The translations under genes and the position numbers were made by a program. A stretch of 64,000 nt of DNA from Caulobacter sp. (GTDB lineage: Bacteria; Pseudomonadota; Alphaproteobacteria; Caulobacterales; Caulobacteraceae): contig JARWZW010000007.1 in assembly GCA_029866155.1 (NCBI GenBank), forward strand, positions 61,067-125,066. The letters are read 5' to 3'. Shown piece after piece: positions 19,959-27,931 of this stretch. Within the stretch, counting starts at the first letter, position 1; every line of letters begins with the position of its first letter. The notes beneath the pieces are model-generated. The model did not search any database and was not told where the DNA came from. It was given only the letters and a program-made list of their open reading frames with translations.

Positions 19959-20189
19959 TCAATTTTCTCCGACCGAAGCCACCGCCCTCATTGCTGCTTC
20001 CATTGATGAACTTGTCGCGCCCTCCTGCGAACGGACAGGGACTCTGGCGTGTTCATCGTCGGGGTGGCGGCCTGGCCACTTCTCCAGCGCTACAATCTCG
20101 CCCTGTGGACTCCCATCGCTGCCGCGCAGACCGAGCAGCATGGACTGCAGGATATCCATCTGGATCGATGCCTTCTCCGACTCCCCCAC
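19959..20189 (-). CDS. Hypothetical small protein (uncertain)
   Basis: GTG at 20189: VGESEKASIQMDILQSMLLGLRGSDGSPQGEIVALEKWPGRHPDDEHARVPVRSQEGATSSSMEAAMRAVASVGEN; starts within 2 nt of the upstream remnant's stop. Confidence 0.35.
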   Translation of the reverse strand: MGESEKASIQMDILQSMLLGLRGSDGSPQGEIVALEKWPGRHPDDEHARVPVRSQEGATSSSMEAAMRAVASVGEN

Positions 20190-20190
20190 C

Positions 20191-20661
20191 TCACGCCATC
20201 CGCCGTGCCGCAAACTTACCGCCCGCCAGGGCCCTGGCCCGGCCATAGCGGACGCGGCTCTCCATGACCTTGACCATCCATTGCTCGATGGCTTTTGCCC
20301 GGCCCTTGAAACTGCGGGCTGGTTCGGCGGCATCTATGGGTCGGCCGGCGGCCAGCAGGACGGCCTCCACGGCCACGGCCTGTTCGTAGGGGTCCTTGGG
20401 AAAAGCCGGCAGGCCACTGTCCAGGACCACCACCGTCTCCCCCGGGTTCAGCTCGCCGGATTTTGCCGCCGCCCCTTTTGCAAAGCGCGGGATCTGATAG
20501 TCAGGCTGCAGCCAGCGCACTTGGCCGGCCGCGTCTTCCCGGGCCCGCTCGAAGTTCAGGGCCGGATGAACGCCCCAACTTCCGCATCCTGCCGACAACC
20601 CCTTCAGCCTCTGGCAGCAACCAGTCCGCCCGTTAGCAGCCCCTAAGTCAACCGCCGCCAT
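20191..20661 (-). pseudogene. Probable C-terminal remnant of a class I SAM-dependent DNA methyltransferase (MmeI/YeeA-like)
   Basis: LNFERAREDAAGQVRWLQPDYQIPRF...LPAFPKDPYEQAVAVEAVLLAAGRPIDAAEPARSFKGRAKAIEQWMVKVMESRVRYGRARALAGGKFAARR resembles the C-terminal tail of these enzymes. No N-terminal MTase motifs (NPPY) upstream. Confidence 0.5.
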
Positions 20662-20753
20662 GCGATAATTGAAACCGCCGCTTCGATGGGTGGGGAGGGA
20701 TGGATGGTCGTCACAACACTACGCCTTCCCGGCCGGGGAAATAGAAAACCCTT

Positions 20754-20886
20754 CACCGACTTTCCGCAAGTGGCGCAAGCCGCTATCCGGGACCCGCAAT
20801 CGCAAGCCCATTGCCGCCGCCGTGCCTATCCTGCCCGGCCGCCTTGGGCCCCGGCTCTGCGCTGCACTTCGGCCGGGGTGGCGGAC
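20754..20886. repeat. Copy 1 of a 133-bp inverted-repeat element (degenerate left end)
   Basis: Shares GGCGCAAGCCGCTATCCGGGACC and the right end CCGGGGTGGCGGAC with copy 2, offset exactly 372 bp. Confidence 0.65.
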
Positions 20887-20951
20887 GGTTTCGAGTTCGG
20901 AACGCATCCATCGCATACCCGCAAAAAACCCGACAAACACCACGACCACGT

Positions 20952-21017
20952 CGTTACCGAAACCTGCGACCACCCTGACAACGCCGTTACCGAAACCTGC
21001 GACCACCCGGACAAAAG
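20952..21017. repeat. 33-bp tandem repeat, 2 copies
   Basis: CGTTACCGAAACCTGCGACCACCC(T/G)GACAA... starting at 20952 and 20985. Confidence 0.8.
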
Positions 21018-21125
21018 TACGACACCATCCGACGCGACAAAAATCCCTTTCCCTGCCGGGGAAGAGGGAAGACGTCCCGTGCCACCTCCGCTCTCTCCCG
21101 CCAAATACCCAATCGTTTCAATCGT

Positions 21126-21258
21126 CTCCGTCATCCCGGAAGCGGCGCAAGCCGCTATCCGGGACCATAGGCAGCAACCCCGCTATCGCCGCCGCGTCGA
21201 TCTCGCGCGACCGCCCTGGGTCCCGGCTATAAGCAGCGCTGCGGCCGGGGTGACGGAG
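21126..21258. repeat. Copy 2 of a 133-bp element with terminal inverted repeats
   Basis: Left CTCCGTCATCCCGG (21126-21139) and right CCGGGGTGACGGAG (21245-21258) are inverted repeats with one mismatch; internal hairpin with GCAA tetraloop at 21134-21164. Confidence 0.7.
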
Positions 21259-21522
21259 GGCTTCATTTTCAGGGCGAGTCCAGCGCAACCCTGCGAATAA
21301 TCCGGCAATCACCCGGACAACGCCGTGACCGAAGCCGGCGAACAACCGGACAAAACCCGACAGGAACACCACAATATCCGACAAAAACACGACGCTATCC
21401 GACGGAATCCTGACGCCGGCACGCCATCCAAGCCGGGCGCAATTCGCCGGCCACCCGATCAGCCCAGACCGGCTTCGCAGACATAATATCAATTAAAAAC
21501 AATAGTTTGCGGAAACCTCCTA

Positions 21523-21612
21523 TGGCGGACAGGGTGGGATTCGAACCCACGGTGGGCTCTCACCCACGGCGGTTTTCAAGACCGCTGCCTTAAACCACTC
21601 GGCCACCTGTCC
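21523..21612 (-). tRNA. tRNA-Ser(TGA)
   Basis: Minus strand GGACAGGTGGCCGAGTGGTTTAAGGCAGCGGTCTTGAAAACCGCCGTGGGTGAGAGCCCACCGTGGGTTCGAATCCCACCCTGTCCGCCA; long variable arm, TGA anticodon, encoded CCA. Confidence 0.97.
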
Positions 21613-21733
21613 ACTGGTTCGTCGCGCTATAGCAGGGCCTTTCGTCGGACCAAAGACGGATTTGCGGGTCTTAACCGAACCGAAGCCCTGCCGGGGTTAC
21701 ATTGGCCGTCTCGCCAGAAGGGGGAGGCGCGCG

Positions 21734-22621
21734 ATGAACTGCGCACAGAGGTACCCGGGGGCCGAAGGCCTGCCGGGCAAGACATGGCGCGGCAGGATAC
21801 TCAACGGCCGCACCCTGGCCGTGCTCATGGCGGCCGCCAGTTTGACGGCCTGCGCCACGCCGCATTTGGCCGTGGGGCCCCGGCCAGGCGTTCCCCGCGA
21901 CCCTGGCGGCTCCGCGACTCCCGCGCCGACCGCGCCGGGCACCATGCGGCCTTATCAGGTCCGTGGACGCTGGTACAAACCCCAGCATCAGCCGGGCTAC
22001 AACGAAGTCGGGACCGCCAGCTGGTACGGACAGCAGTTCCACAATCGCAAGACCGCCAGCGGCGAGCTCTTCGACATGACCTTGAATTCGGCGGCCCACA
22101 AGACCCTGCCCCTGCCCAGCATTGTCGAGGTCACCAACCTGGACAACGGTCGCAAGACCCGGGTGCGAGTCAACGACCGGGGGCCCTTTGTCGAGGGCCG
22201 GATCATCGACCTGTCGAAGGCTGGCGCAGAGGCGCTGGGCTTTGCTGCCAAGGGCATGGCCAGGGTCCGGGTGCGCTATATCGGGCCGGCGCCCACGCGC
22301 GACCAGGATCGCACTCTGCGCCAGGCCCGGGGCTTTGACGCTGAGCCACCCCGATCGGCCGACTCCGAGCTGGGCCGGGCAGGGGCCGGCGGTCCCTGGA
22401 GCATCCAGGCCGGGTCCTTTTCCAGCCGCGACAACGCCCGCAAGGCCGTGAAATCCCTTGCAGAAGTCGGTCGCGCCAGGATCAAGCAGGTCTCCGGCAA
22501 GGGTCAGACCTGGTTCCGTGTCGTGGTGCCCTCGGGGTCAGATATTCGCAAGGCCGAACGCATCAGGCAGGCCGTGGCTGCCGCCGGATTTCCCGGGGCC
22601 ACCCTGATCTCCGGGCGATAG
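21734..22621 (+). CDS. rlpA: RlpA-like septal ring lytic transglycosylase with SPOR domain
   Basis: Lipobox SLTAC; GTASWYGQQFHNRKTASGELFDMTLNSAAHKTLPLPSIVEVTNLDNGRKTRVRVNDRGPF; C-terminal PWSIQAGSFSSRDNARKAVKSL. Start uncertain. Confidence 0.93.
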   Translation: MNCAQRYPGAEGLPGKTWRGRILNGRTLAVLMAAASLTACATPHLAVGPRPGVPRDPGGSATPAPTAPGTMRPYQVRGRWYKPQHQPGYNEVGTASWYGQQFHNRKTASGELFDMTLNSAAHKTLPLPSIVEVTNLDNGRKTRVRVNDRGPFVEGRIIDLSKAGAEALGFAAKGMARVRVRYIGPAPTRDQDRTLRQARGFDAEPPRSADSELGRAGAGGPWSIQAGSFSSRDNARKAVKSLAEVGRARIKQVSGKGQTWFRVVVPSGSDIRKAERIRQAVAAAGFPGATLISGR

Positions 22622-22689
22622 GGGCAAAGCCGGTCAGGGGGATCATGTCCCTCTGGACAAGGGGTCCGTTCCGGTCGAAGGACAAGCCC

Positions 22690-23340
22690 ATGGCGAGCGG
22701 CTGGTTTATCACCTTTGAGGGCGGCGAGGGGGCGGGAAAGACCACCCAGATTCGCCGGCTGGCCAACCGCCTTACGGCCCTTGGCCATGACGTCGTGGTG
22801 ACCCGCGAGCCGGGCGGGTCTCCCGGGGCCGAGGCTATCCGCGATCTGGTTATCAATGGTGCGGCCGACCGCTGGTCGCCCCTGACAGAGGCCCTGCTGA
22901 TGAACGCCGCGCGGCGCGACCATATTGAACGTGTCATCGCCCCGGCCCTGTCTCGGGGCCAGACCGTGCTTTGCGACCGGTTCGCCGATTCCACCCGCGC
23001 CTATCAGGGAGCCGGCGGCGCCGTCGATCCCGCCGCCATAGCTGCATTGGAGGCCGTTGTTCTGGAAGACCTGAAGCCGGACCTGACCCTGGTTCTGGAC
23101 CTGCCGGTGGCCGAGGGCCTGGCCAGGGCCGCAGCCCGTGGCGGCGGCGAGGCGCGGTTCGAATCCAAGGGCCATGCCTTCCACGAACGGCTGCGCGCCG
23201 GATTCCTGGCTATCGCCGCAGCCGAACCCGGTCGCTGCAGGGTGGTGGCGGCCGATCAGTCTCCGGACGCCGTAGAGGCGGCCCTCTGGGCGATGGTGGA
23301 GCCAATTCTGCTCCGTTCCGGTGCAATGACCCATGGCTGA
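22690..23340 (+). CDS. tmk: Thymidylate kinase
   Basis: MASGWFITFEGGEGAGKTTQIRRLANRL; DVVVTREPGGSPGAEAIRDLV; DRFADSTRAYQGAGG. Confidence 0.97.
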   Translation: MASGWFITFEGGEGAGKTTQIRRLANRLTALGHDVVVTREPGGSPGAEAIRDLVINGAADRWSPLTEALLMNAARRDHIERVIAPALSRGQTVLCDRFADSTRAYQGAGGAVDPAAIAALEAVVLEDLKPDLTLVLDLPVAEGLARAAARGGGEARFESKGHAFHERLRAGFLAIAAAEPGRCRVVAADQSPDAVEAALWAMVEPILLRSGAMTHG

Positions 23341-24337
23341 GTCCGTCGCCCATCCTCGGGACACCGCCGCACTGGAAGGCCAGACGGCCCAGGAAGAGGC
23401 CTTCCTGTCCGCCCTCGACTCCGGCCGCCTGCATCATGCCTGGCTCCTGACCGGACCGGAGGGGGTCGGCAAGGCGACCTTCGCCTATCACGCCGCCCGC
23501 CGGCTGCTGGGCGCGGCTCGTGATCCCGCCGGCAGCCCCCTGTCGGCCTCTCTGAACGACCCGGTCAGCAAACTGATGGCGGCGAGGTCCCACCCGGACC
23601 TGATGGTGCTGGAGCGGGACGGGGAGGACGGCAAACCCCGCAAGGTCATCCCGGTGGACGAAGCTCGCCGCCTGCCCGAGTTCTTTTCCAAGGCCCCGGC
23701 CCGGGCCGCTTATCGGGTGGCCATCATCGACGCCGCCGACGACCTGAATATCAATGCTGCCAATGCCATACTGAAGACTCTTGAGGAGCCGCCGGCCCGC
23801 GGAGTCCTGCTTCTGGTTTCCCATTCGCCGGGCCGGTTGCTGCCCACCATCCGCTCCCGTTGCCGCACCCTGTCTTTCCGGGCGCCGGACGCCGATGTGG
23901 CGGCCCAGATCGTGAGACGGGCCGCCGAGGTCGATGGCTACGATGCCGCCAGGCTGGTGCGGATGGCCGGCGGCGCCCCCGGGCTCGCGATCCGGCTTGC
24001 CGCCATGAAGGCTCTGGAGGTGGATGACGCCGCCCATGAAATCCTGAACCATCTGGACCATCCCCAGCAGGCCGCGCTGCTCAGCCTGGCCGACGGGTTT
24101 CGCGGCGTGGAAGGGGCGGAGCGGTTTCAACTGTTGTTTGAGAGGCTTGCCGACCGTATCCGAACCATGGCCGTCGACCAGGCCCTGGCCGGAACCGGGG
24201 AGGCGGGCGACCTTGACCGCTGGGCCGAGGCCTGGGAGACCCTTGTGCGCCTGCCGCGCGAAGCAGAGGCAATCAACCTGGACCGCGCCGACAGCTTCTG
24301 GACCGCTATTCGCGCCCTTAAGGCAGCGGCGGCCTGA
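23333..24337 (+). CDS. holB: DNA polymerase III subunit delta'
   Basis: LHHAWLLTGPEGVGKATFAYHAARRLLG; VAIIDAADDLNINAANAILKTLEEPPARGVLLLVSHSPGRLLPTIRSRCRTL. Confidence 0.96.
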   Translation: MAESVAHPRDTAALEGQTAQEEAFLSALDSGRLHHAWLLTGPEGVGKATFAYHAARRLLGAARDPAGSPLSASLNDPVSKLMAARSHPDLMVLERDGEDGKPRKVIPVDEARRLPEFFSKAPARAAYRVAIIDAADDLNINAANAILKTLEEPPARGVLLLVSHSPGRLLPTIRSRCRTLSFRAPDADVAAQIVRRAAEVDGYDAARLVRMAGGAPGLAIRLAAMKALEVDDAAHEILNHLDHPQQAALLSLADGFRGVEGAERFQLLFERLADRIRTMAVDQALAGTGEAGDLDRWAEAWETLVRLPREAEAINLDRADSFWTAIRALKAAAA

Positions 24338-24353
24338 AGCGGATGGGAAACCC

Positions 24354-25148
24354 ATGCTGATCGACAGTCACGTCAACCTCCATGCGGCACAGTTCGCCGA
24401 AGACCAGGACGCCGTCATCGACCGAGCCCGGGCGGCCGGCATCGCGCTGATGGTCACTATCTGCGACCGGGTCTCGGCCTTCGAGACGGTCCATTCTCTG
24501 GCTATGGCCCATGACGACATCTGGTGCAGCGTGGGAACCCATCCTCATGAAGCCAAGGAAAATCCGGAGCTTGATGCCAGTCTCCTCAAGAATCTGGCGT
24601 CCCGGCCCAAAGTGGTCGGCATCGGCGAGACGGGCCTGGACTTCCACTATGACCTCAGCCCGCGCGACGTGCAGGCAGCGGTCTTCCGTCAGCATGTAAC
24701 GGCGGCCAGGGAAACCGGCCTGCCCCTGATCGTTCACACCCGCGAGGCCGACGCTGTGATGGGCGACATTTTGGAAGAGGAACATGCCGCAGGCCCGTTC
24801 CGCATTCTGATGCACTGCTACACCAGTGGCGCCGGGTTGGCCCGGCGAGCCGCCGCTCTGGGAGCCTGGTTCTCGGTCTCGGGCATCGCTACCTTCAAGG
24901 CGGCCCAGGATGTCCGGGACGTGATCGCAGAGATGCCCGCTGATCGTATCATCCTGGAAACCGACTGCCCCTATCTGGCCCCGGTTCCCATGCGCGGACG
25001 TCGCAACGAACCCGCCTATCTACCTCATATCCTTGAGAAACTGGCCGAGATTCGGGGCTGGAGCCGGGAGGAGGCCGAAGCCCGGACCGAGGCGGCCTTC
25101 TTCATGCTTTTTGACCGGATTCCGAAGCCGCAGGTCGGGTCCCGATGA
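24354..25148 (+). CDS. TatD family hydrolase
   Basis: MLIDSHVNLHAAQFAED; VGIGETGLDFHYDLSPRDVQAAVFRQHVTAARETGLPLIVHTREAD; LETDCPYLAPVPMRGRRNEPAYL. Confidence 0.95.
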   Translation: MLIDSHVNLHAAQFAEDQDAVIDRARAAGIALMVTICDRVSAFETVHSLAMAHDDIWCSVGTHPHEAKENPELDASLLKNLASRPKVVGIGETGLDFHYDLSPRDVQAAVFRQHVTAARETGLPLIVHTREADAVMGDILEEEHAAGPFRILMHCYTSGAGLARRAAALGAWFSVSGIATFKAAQDVRDVIAEMPADRIILETDCPYLAPVPMRGRRNEPAYLPHILEKLAEIRGWSREEAEARTEAAFFMLFDRIPKPQVGSR

Positions 25149-25984
25149 CGGCGAAACTCACCGGCGACAGCCTTGTCTTCACCCTGCTGGGCAGCGGATC
25201 CTCAGGAGGCGTGCCCCGCGCCGACGGCAACTGGGGAGCCTGTGATCCCGCCGAGCCCAGGAACCGCCGCCGTCGGTGCTCCCTGCTGGTCCAGCGGCAG
25301 GGGCAGGGGGCTGACGCCCATGGGGCCGGCCCCTTGACCAGCGTCGTGGTCGACACCTCGCCGGACTTCCGCGAACAGGCAATTGACGCCAAAATTCAAC
25401 GCCTTGATGGCCTGTTATTCACGCATGACCATGCCGACCAGACCCATGGCCTGGACGACATCCGGGCCTTCGCCATCAACCAGCGCCAGCGCATTCCTGC
25501 CTGGATGGACGAGCCGACCCGGCGACGCCTGAACGCCCGGTTCAACTACATCTTCGAAAGCCAGGGCGGTTATCCGGCCATCAGCGATCTCAACCCCATG
25601 CCGCCGCCGGGTCAGGCCTTCCTGGTCGACGGCCCGTCCGGCGCCATTCCGGTCACAGCCTTCGACCAGGAACATGGCGAGATCAGATCCCTGGGGTTCC
25701 GGTTCGGCCCGGTGGCCTATTCGCCGGACGTCAACCTGCTTCCCGAATCCGCGTTTGAGGCCCTGGCGGGAGTGGAGATCTGGGTCGTCGACGCGCTGAG
25801 ATACATACCGCATCCAACCCACGCCCACCTGGACCGCACCCTGAGCTGGATCGACCGCGTCAAGCCCAGGCTTGCGGTCCTCACGAACCTGCATATCGAT
25901 ATGGATTTCCAGCGTTTATCCGAGGAACTTCCCAGAGGGGTCGTGCCGGGCTTCGATGGCATGGTGCTGGAAACGGTGATCTGA
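25145..25984 (+). CDS. MBL fold metallo-hydrolase (PhnP-like)
   Basis: TLLGSGSSGGVPRADGNWGACDPAEPRNRRRRCSLLVQ; LLFTHDHADQTHGLDDIRAF; THAHLDRTLSWI. Confidence 0.92.
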   Translation: MTAKLTGDSLVFTLLGSGSSGGVPRADGNWGACDPAEPRNRRRRCSLLVQRQGQGADAHGAGPLTSVVVDTSPDFREQAIDAKIQRLDGLLFTHDHADQTHGLDDIRAFAINQRQRIPAWMDEPTRRRLNARFNYIFESQGGYPAISDLNPMPPPGQAFLVDGPSGAIPVTAFDQEHGEIRSLGFRFGPVAYSPDVNLLPESAFEALAGVEIWVVDALRYIPHPTHAHLDRTLSWIDRVKPRLAVLTNLHIDMDFQRLSEELPRGVVPGFDGMVLETVI

Positions 25985-26077
25985 CGGTATGTATATTTCC
26001 GATAATATATCTTAGACGCATGCCGCATTACGTAGCAAGCCATTGCCGACCCTCCAGGCGGGCGGTTACAAATCTCC

Positions 26078-26410
26078 ATGACCGTCCATGGAAGCTGCCA
26101 CTGCGGGAACGTGCAGATTGATCTGCCCAGCCAGCCCACTTGGGTCGCTGACTGCAACTGCTCTCTCTGTCGTCGGACCGCCTGGCGCGTTTGCTATTTC
26201 CCCCCGGATCAGGTGCGGATTTCGGGAGAGACGAAGGCCTATGTCTGGGGCGACCGCATGATCGGCATTCATCATTGTCCGGTATGCGGCTGCGGGACAC
26301 ATTGGCTGTCTCTGGGCGAAGACTTTGGCAGGATGGGTATCAATGCCCGCCTGCTTGATGGATTCGATGAAACTTCTGTCGAGGTCAGAAAGATGAACAA
26401 TGCCGACTAG
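26078..26410 (+). CDS. GFA family protein
   Basis: GSCHCGNVQIDL...CNCSLCRR...HHCPVCGCGTHW zinc-binding cysteine pattern. Confidence 0.9.
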   Translation: MTVHGSCHCGNVQIDLPSQPTWVADCNCSLCRRTAWRVCYFPPDQVRISGETKAYVWGDRMIGIHHCPVCGCGTHWLSLGEDFGRMGINARLLDGFDETSVEVRKMNNAD

Positions 26411-26517
26411 GCGCGCCGGATCCGGCTGCCCGGATTCTGCCCCCTGCCCCCGCAGACTCCGCCTAACATCGGTCGACGGCGCTTGACCCACCGCCCCTGC
26501 CCAACTTTTAGGCGGAC

Positions 26518-26730
26518 ATGACCGACGCGCCGCTCAAAGGCCCCGCCTCCTACTTCCCTTCGATCGAGATGAAGTATGGCCACCCCATCTCCCATTGGCA
26601 GGCCCTGGTTCGAAGCTGCTATCCAGCCAGGCATATGGAGTTGGTTGCGATGCTCAAGGACGATCATGGAATGGGCCATGGACATGCCAACGCCATCGTC
26701 GCGTATACGATTGCCGAGGATCAGCCCTGA
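26518..26730 (+). CDS. DUF4287 domain-containing protein
   Basis: YFPSIEMKYGHPISHWQALVRS...HMELVAMLKDDHGMGHGHANAIVAYTI. Confidence 0.82.
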   Translation: MTDAPLKGPASYFPSIEMKYGHPISHWQALVRSCYPARHMELVAMLKDDHGMGHGHANAIVAYTIAEDQP

Positions 26731-26761
26731 CCGGCGGTCAGGCGTGGCCATGACCGCCGCT

Positions 26762-27121
26762 TCAGGAGTCCGCCGGTGCTTCCCAGAGTTCCAGCGGATT
26801 GCCTTCCGGGTCATGGATCCGGGCAAACCGGCCAGTTTCGGTTGTGTCCCATTCGGGGTTGGTAGTGACCTCGATCCCGGCCTTGCGCAGGCGGGTCAGC
26901 AGGCTGTCCATCCCGGTCACCCGAAAATTGATCATCCATTGTCGGTCCGCCGGAAAATAATCGGTATCCTTGGCGAACGGCATGAAGACCGTCGGGCCAG
27001 CCTGTTGCTGCCAGTGAAAGACGTCTTCGCCGCCGACGCCCAGATGCGTGCGGTACCAGGACTGCAGACCCTCGGGGTCCTGGGCCCGAAAGAAAACGCC
27101 GCCGATACCGACTGCTGACAT
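26762..27121 (-). CDS. VOC family (glyoxalase-like) protein
   Basis: IGGVFFRAQDPEGLQSWYRTHLGV...FRVTGMDSLLTRLRKAGIEV...RFARIHDPEGNPLELWEAP. Confidence 0.93.
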   Translation of the reverse strand: MSAVGIGGVFFRAQDPEGLQSWYRTHLGVGGEDVFHWQQQAGPTVFMPFAKDTDYFPADRQWMINFRVTGMDSLLTRLRKAGIEVTTNPEWDTTETGRFARIHDPEGNPLELWEAPADS

Positions 27122-27180
27122 GGGAAACCTCCGCTCTGGAAGCGCAGCCTAGTCGCACCCTGGCCGAGAACCAAGCGCCG

Positions 27181-27792
27181 CTACGGGGCAAGCGCGCCGG
27201 ACGGTCCGGCACGCAGCCGGTCCAGGGACCGCTTCAGGTTCAGCCGCGCTGCGGCCGCGAAGCGGTCATGCCCCCAGTCGGACAGATAGAGCCTGTCCCG
27301 CGCCAGGAAGCGTTCCAGTATAGCGGCGCGACCGCTTCGGAAGTCCGCCTCCGGAACATGGATGTATTCATGACGGACCCCGACCTCGTAAGCATCGAAG
27401 TCCTCTGCTCCGGCCCCGAGGATCGACAGGTCCATGTCGAGAAAGATCCGGGTGTCCTGCGTCTCATCTGAGGCCTGCCCATCTGGAACCAGGTGTCGCT
27501 CGGTCGCCTCGATCAGCCGGATCGTACGCTCCAGACTCGCCGTTGGCACCCGCCCCGAAAGCAGTCGCCGCGCCACTTCGGCGCTCTGTCGTTCATTGTC
27601 CGAACGCAGTGGGTCATAGACAGCGTCATGCAGGATGATGGCGCATTCCACCGCCAGCGAGTCGAACAGCCCGGCTTCGACATCTGGCAACAGGGCGAGA
27701 AGCGCCAGGGGATGGCTCCACCCGTGATAACCGCGCCGGCTGCCTGTATGGAGTTGCTGGCACTCTGCAATCAGGTCGGCTGGCGGCAACAT
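27181..27792 (-). CDS. Predicted HD-superfamily metal-dependent phosphohydrolase
   Basis: MLPPADLIAECQQLHTGSRRGYHGWSHPLALLALL...ECAIILHDAVYDPLRSDNERQSAEVARRLL. Confidence 0.85.
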   Translation of the reverse strand: MLPPADLIAECQQLHTGSRRGYHGWSHPLALLALLPDVEAGLFDSLAVECAIILHDAVYDPLRSDNERQSAEVARRLLSGRVPTASLERTIRLIEATERHLVPDGQASDETQDTRIFLDMDLSILGAGAEDFDAYEVGVRHEYIHVPEADFRSGRAAILERFLARDRLYLSDWGHDRFAAAARLNLKRSLDRLRAGPSGALAP

Positions 27793-27931
27793 CGGGCGTC
27801 TCCGGGCAAGGCCCCATAGGCACCGCTTTCGGCGGAACTGTCCAGAATGGGACTGGCGCAATTCGGGCACTTGGAGCCCGGCGGTCGGGCGGTCATGATC
27901 CCGAAAACTTGACCTTAGGGATGAAACCGTC

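Noticed and set aside
20686-21300. Plus- and minus-strand ORFs (124-204 aa) across the repeat tract
   Set aside because: Their apparent internal repeats (VAGFGN..., RHPGRSAA...) come from nucleotide repeats read in frame, not from a protein family. Treated as non-coding.
20754-21430. CRISPR array
   Set aside because: Repeat units have variable length and spacing, there are only two 33-bp copies with no spacer structure, and no cas genes are present.
23210-24355. 381-aa minus-strand ORF antisense to tmk/holB
   Set aside because: Antisense shadow of two clear genes.
27771-27896. 41-aa minus-strand ORF MTARPPGSKCPNCASPILDSSAESGAYGALPGDARCCRQPT overlapping the HD-domain gene start
   Set aside because: One CxxC and a short length are not enough to support a zinc-binding protein.
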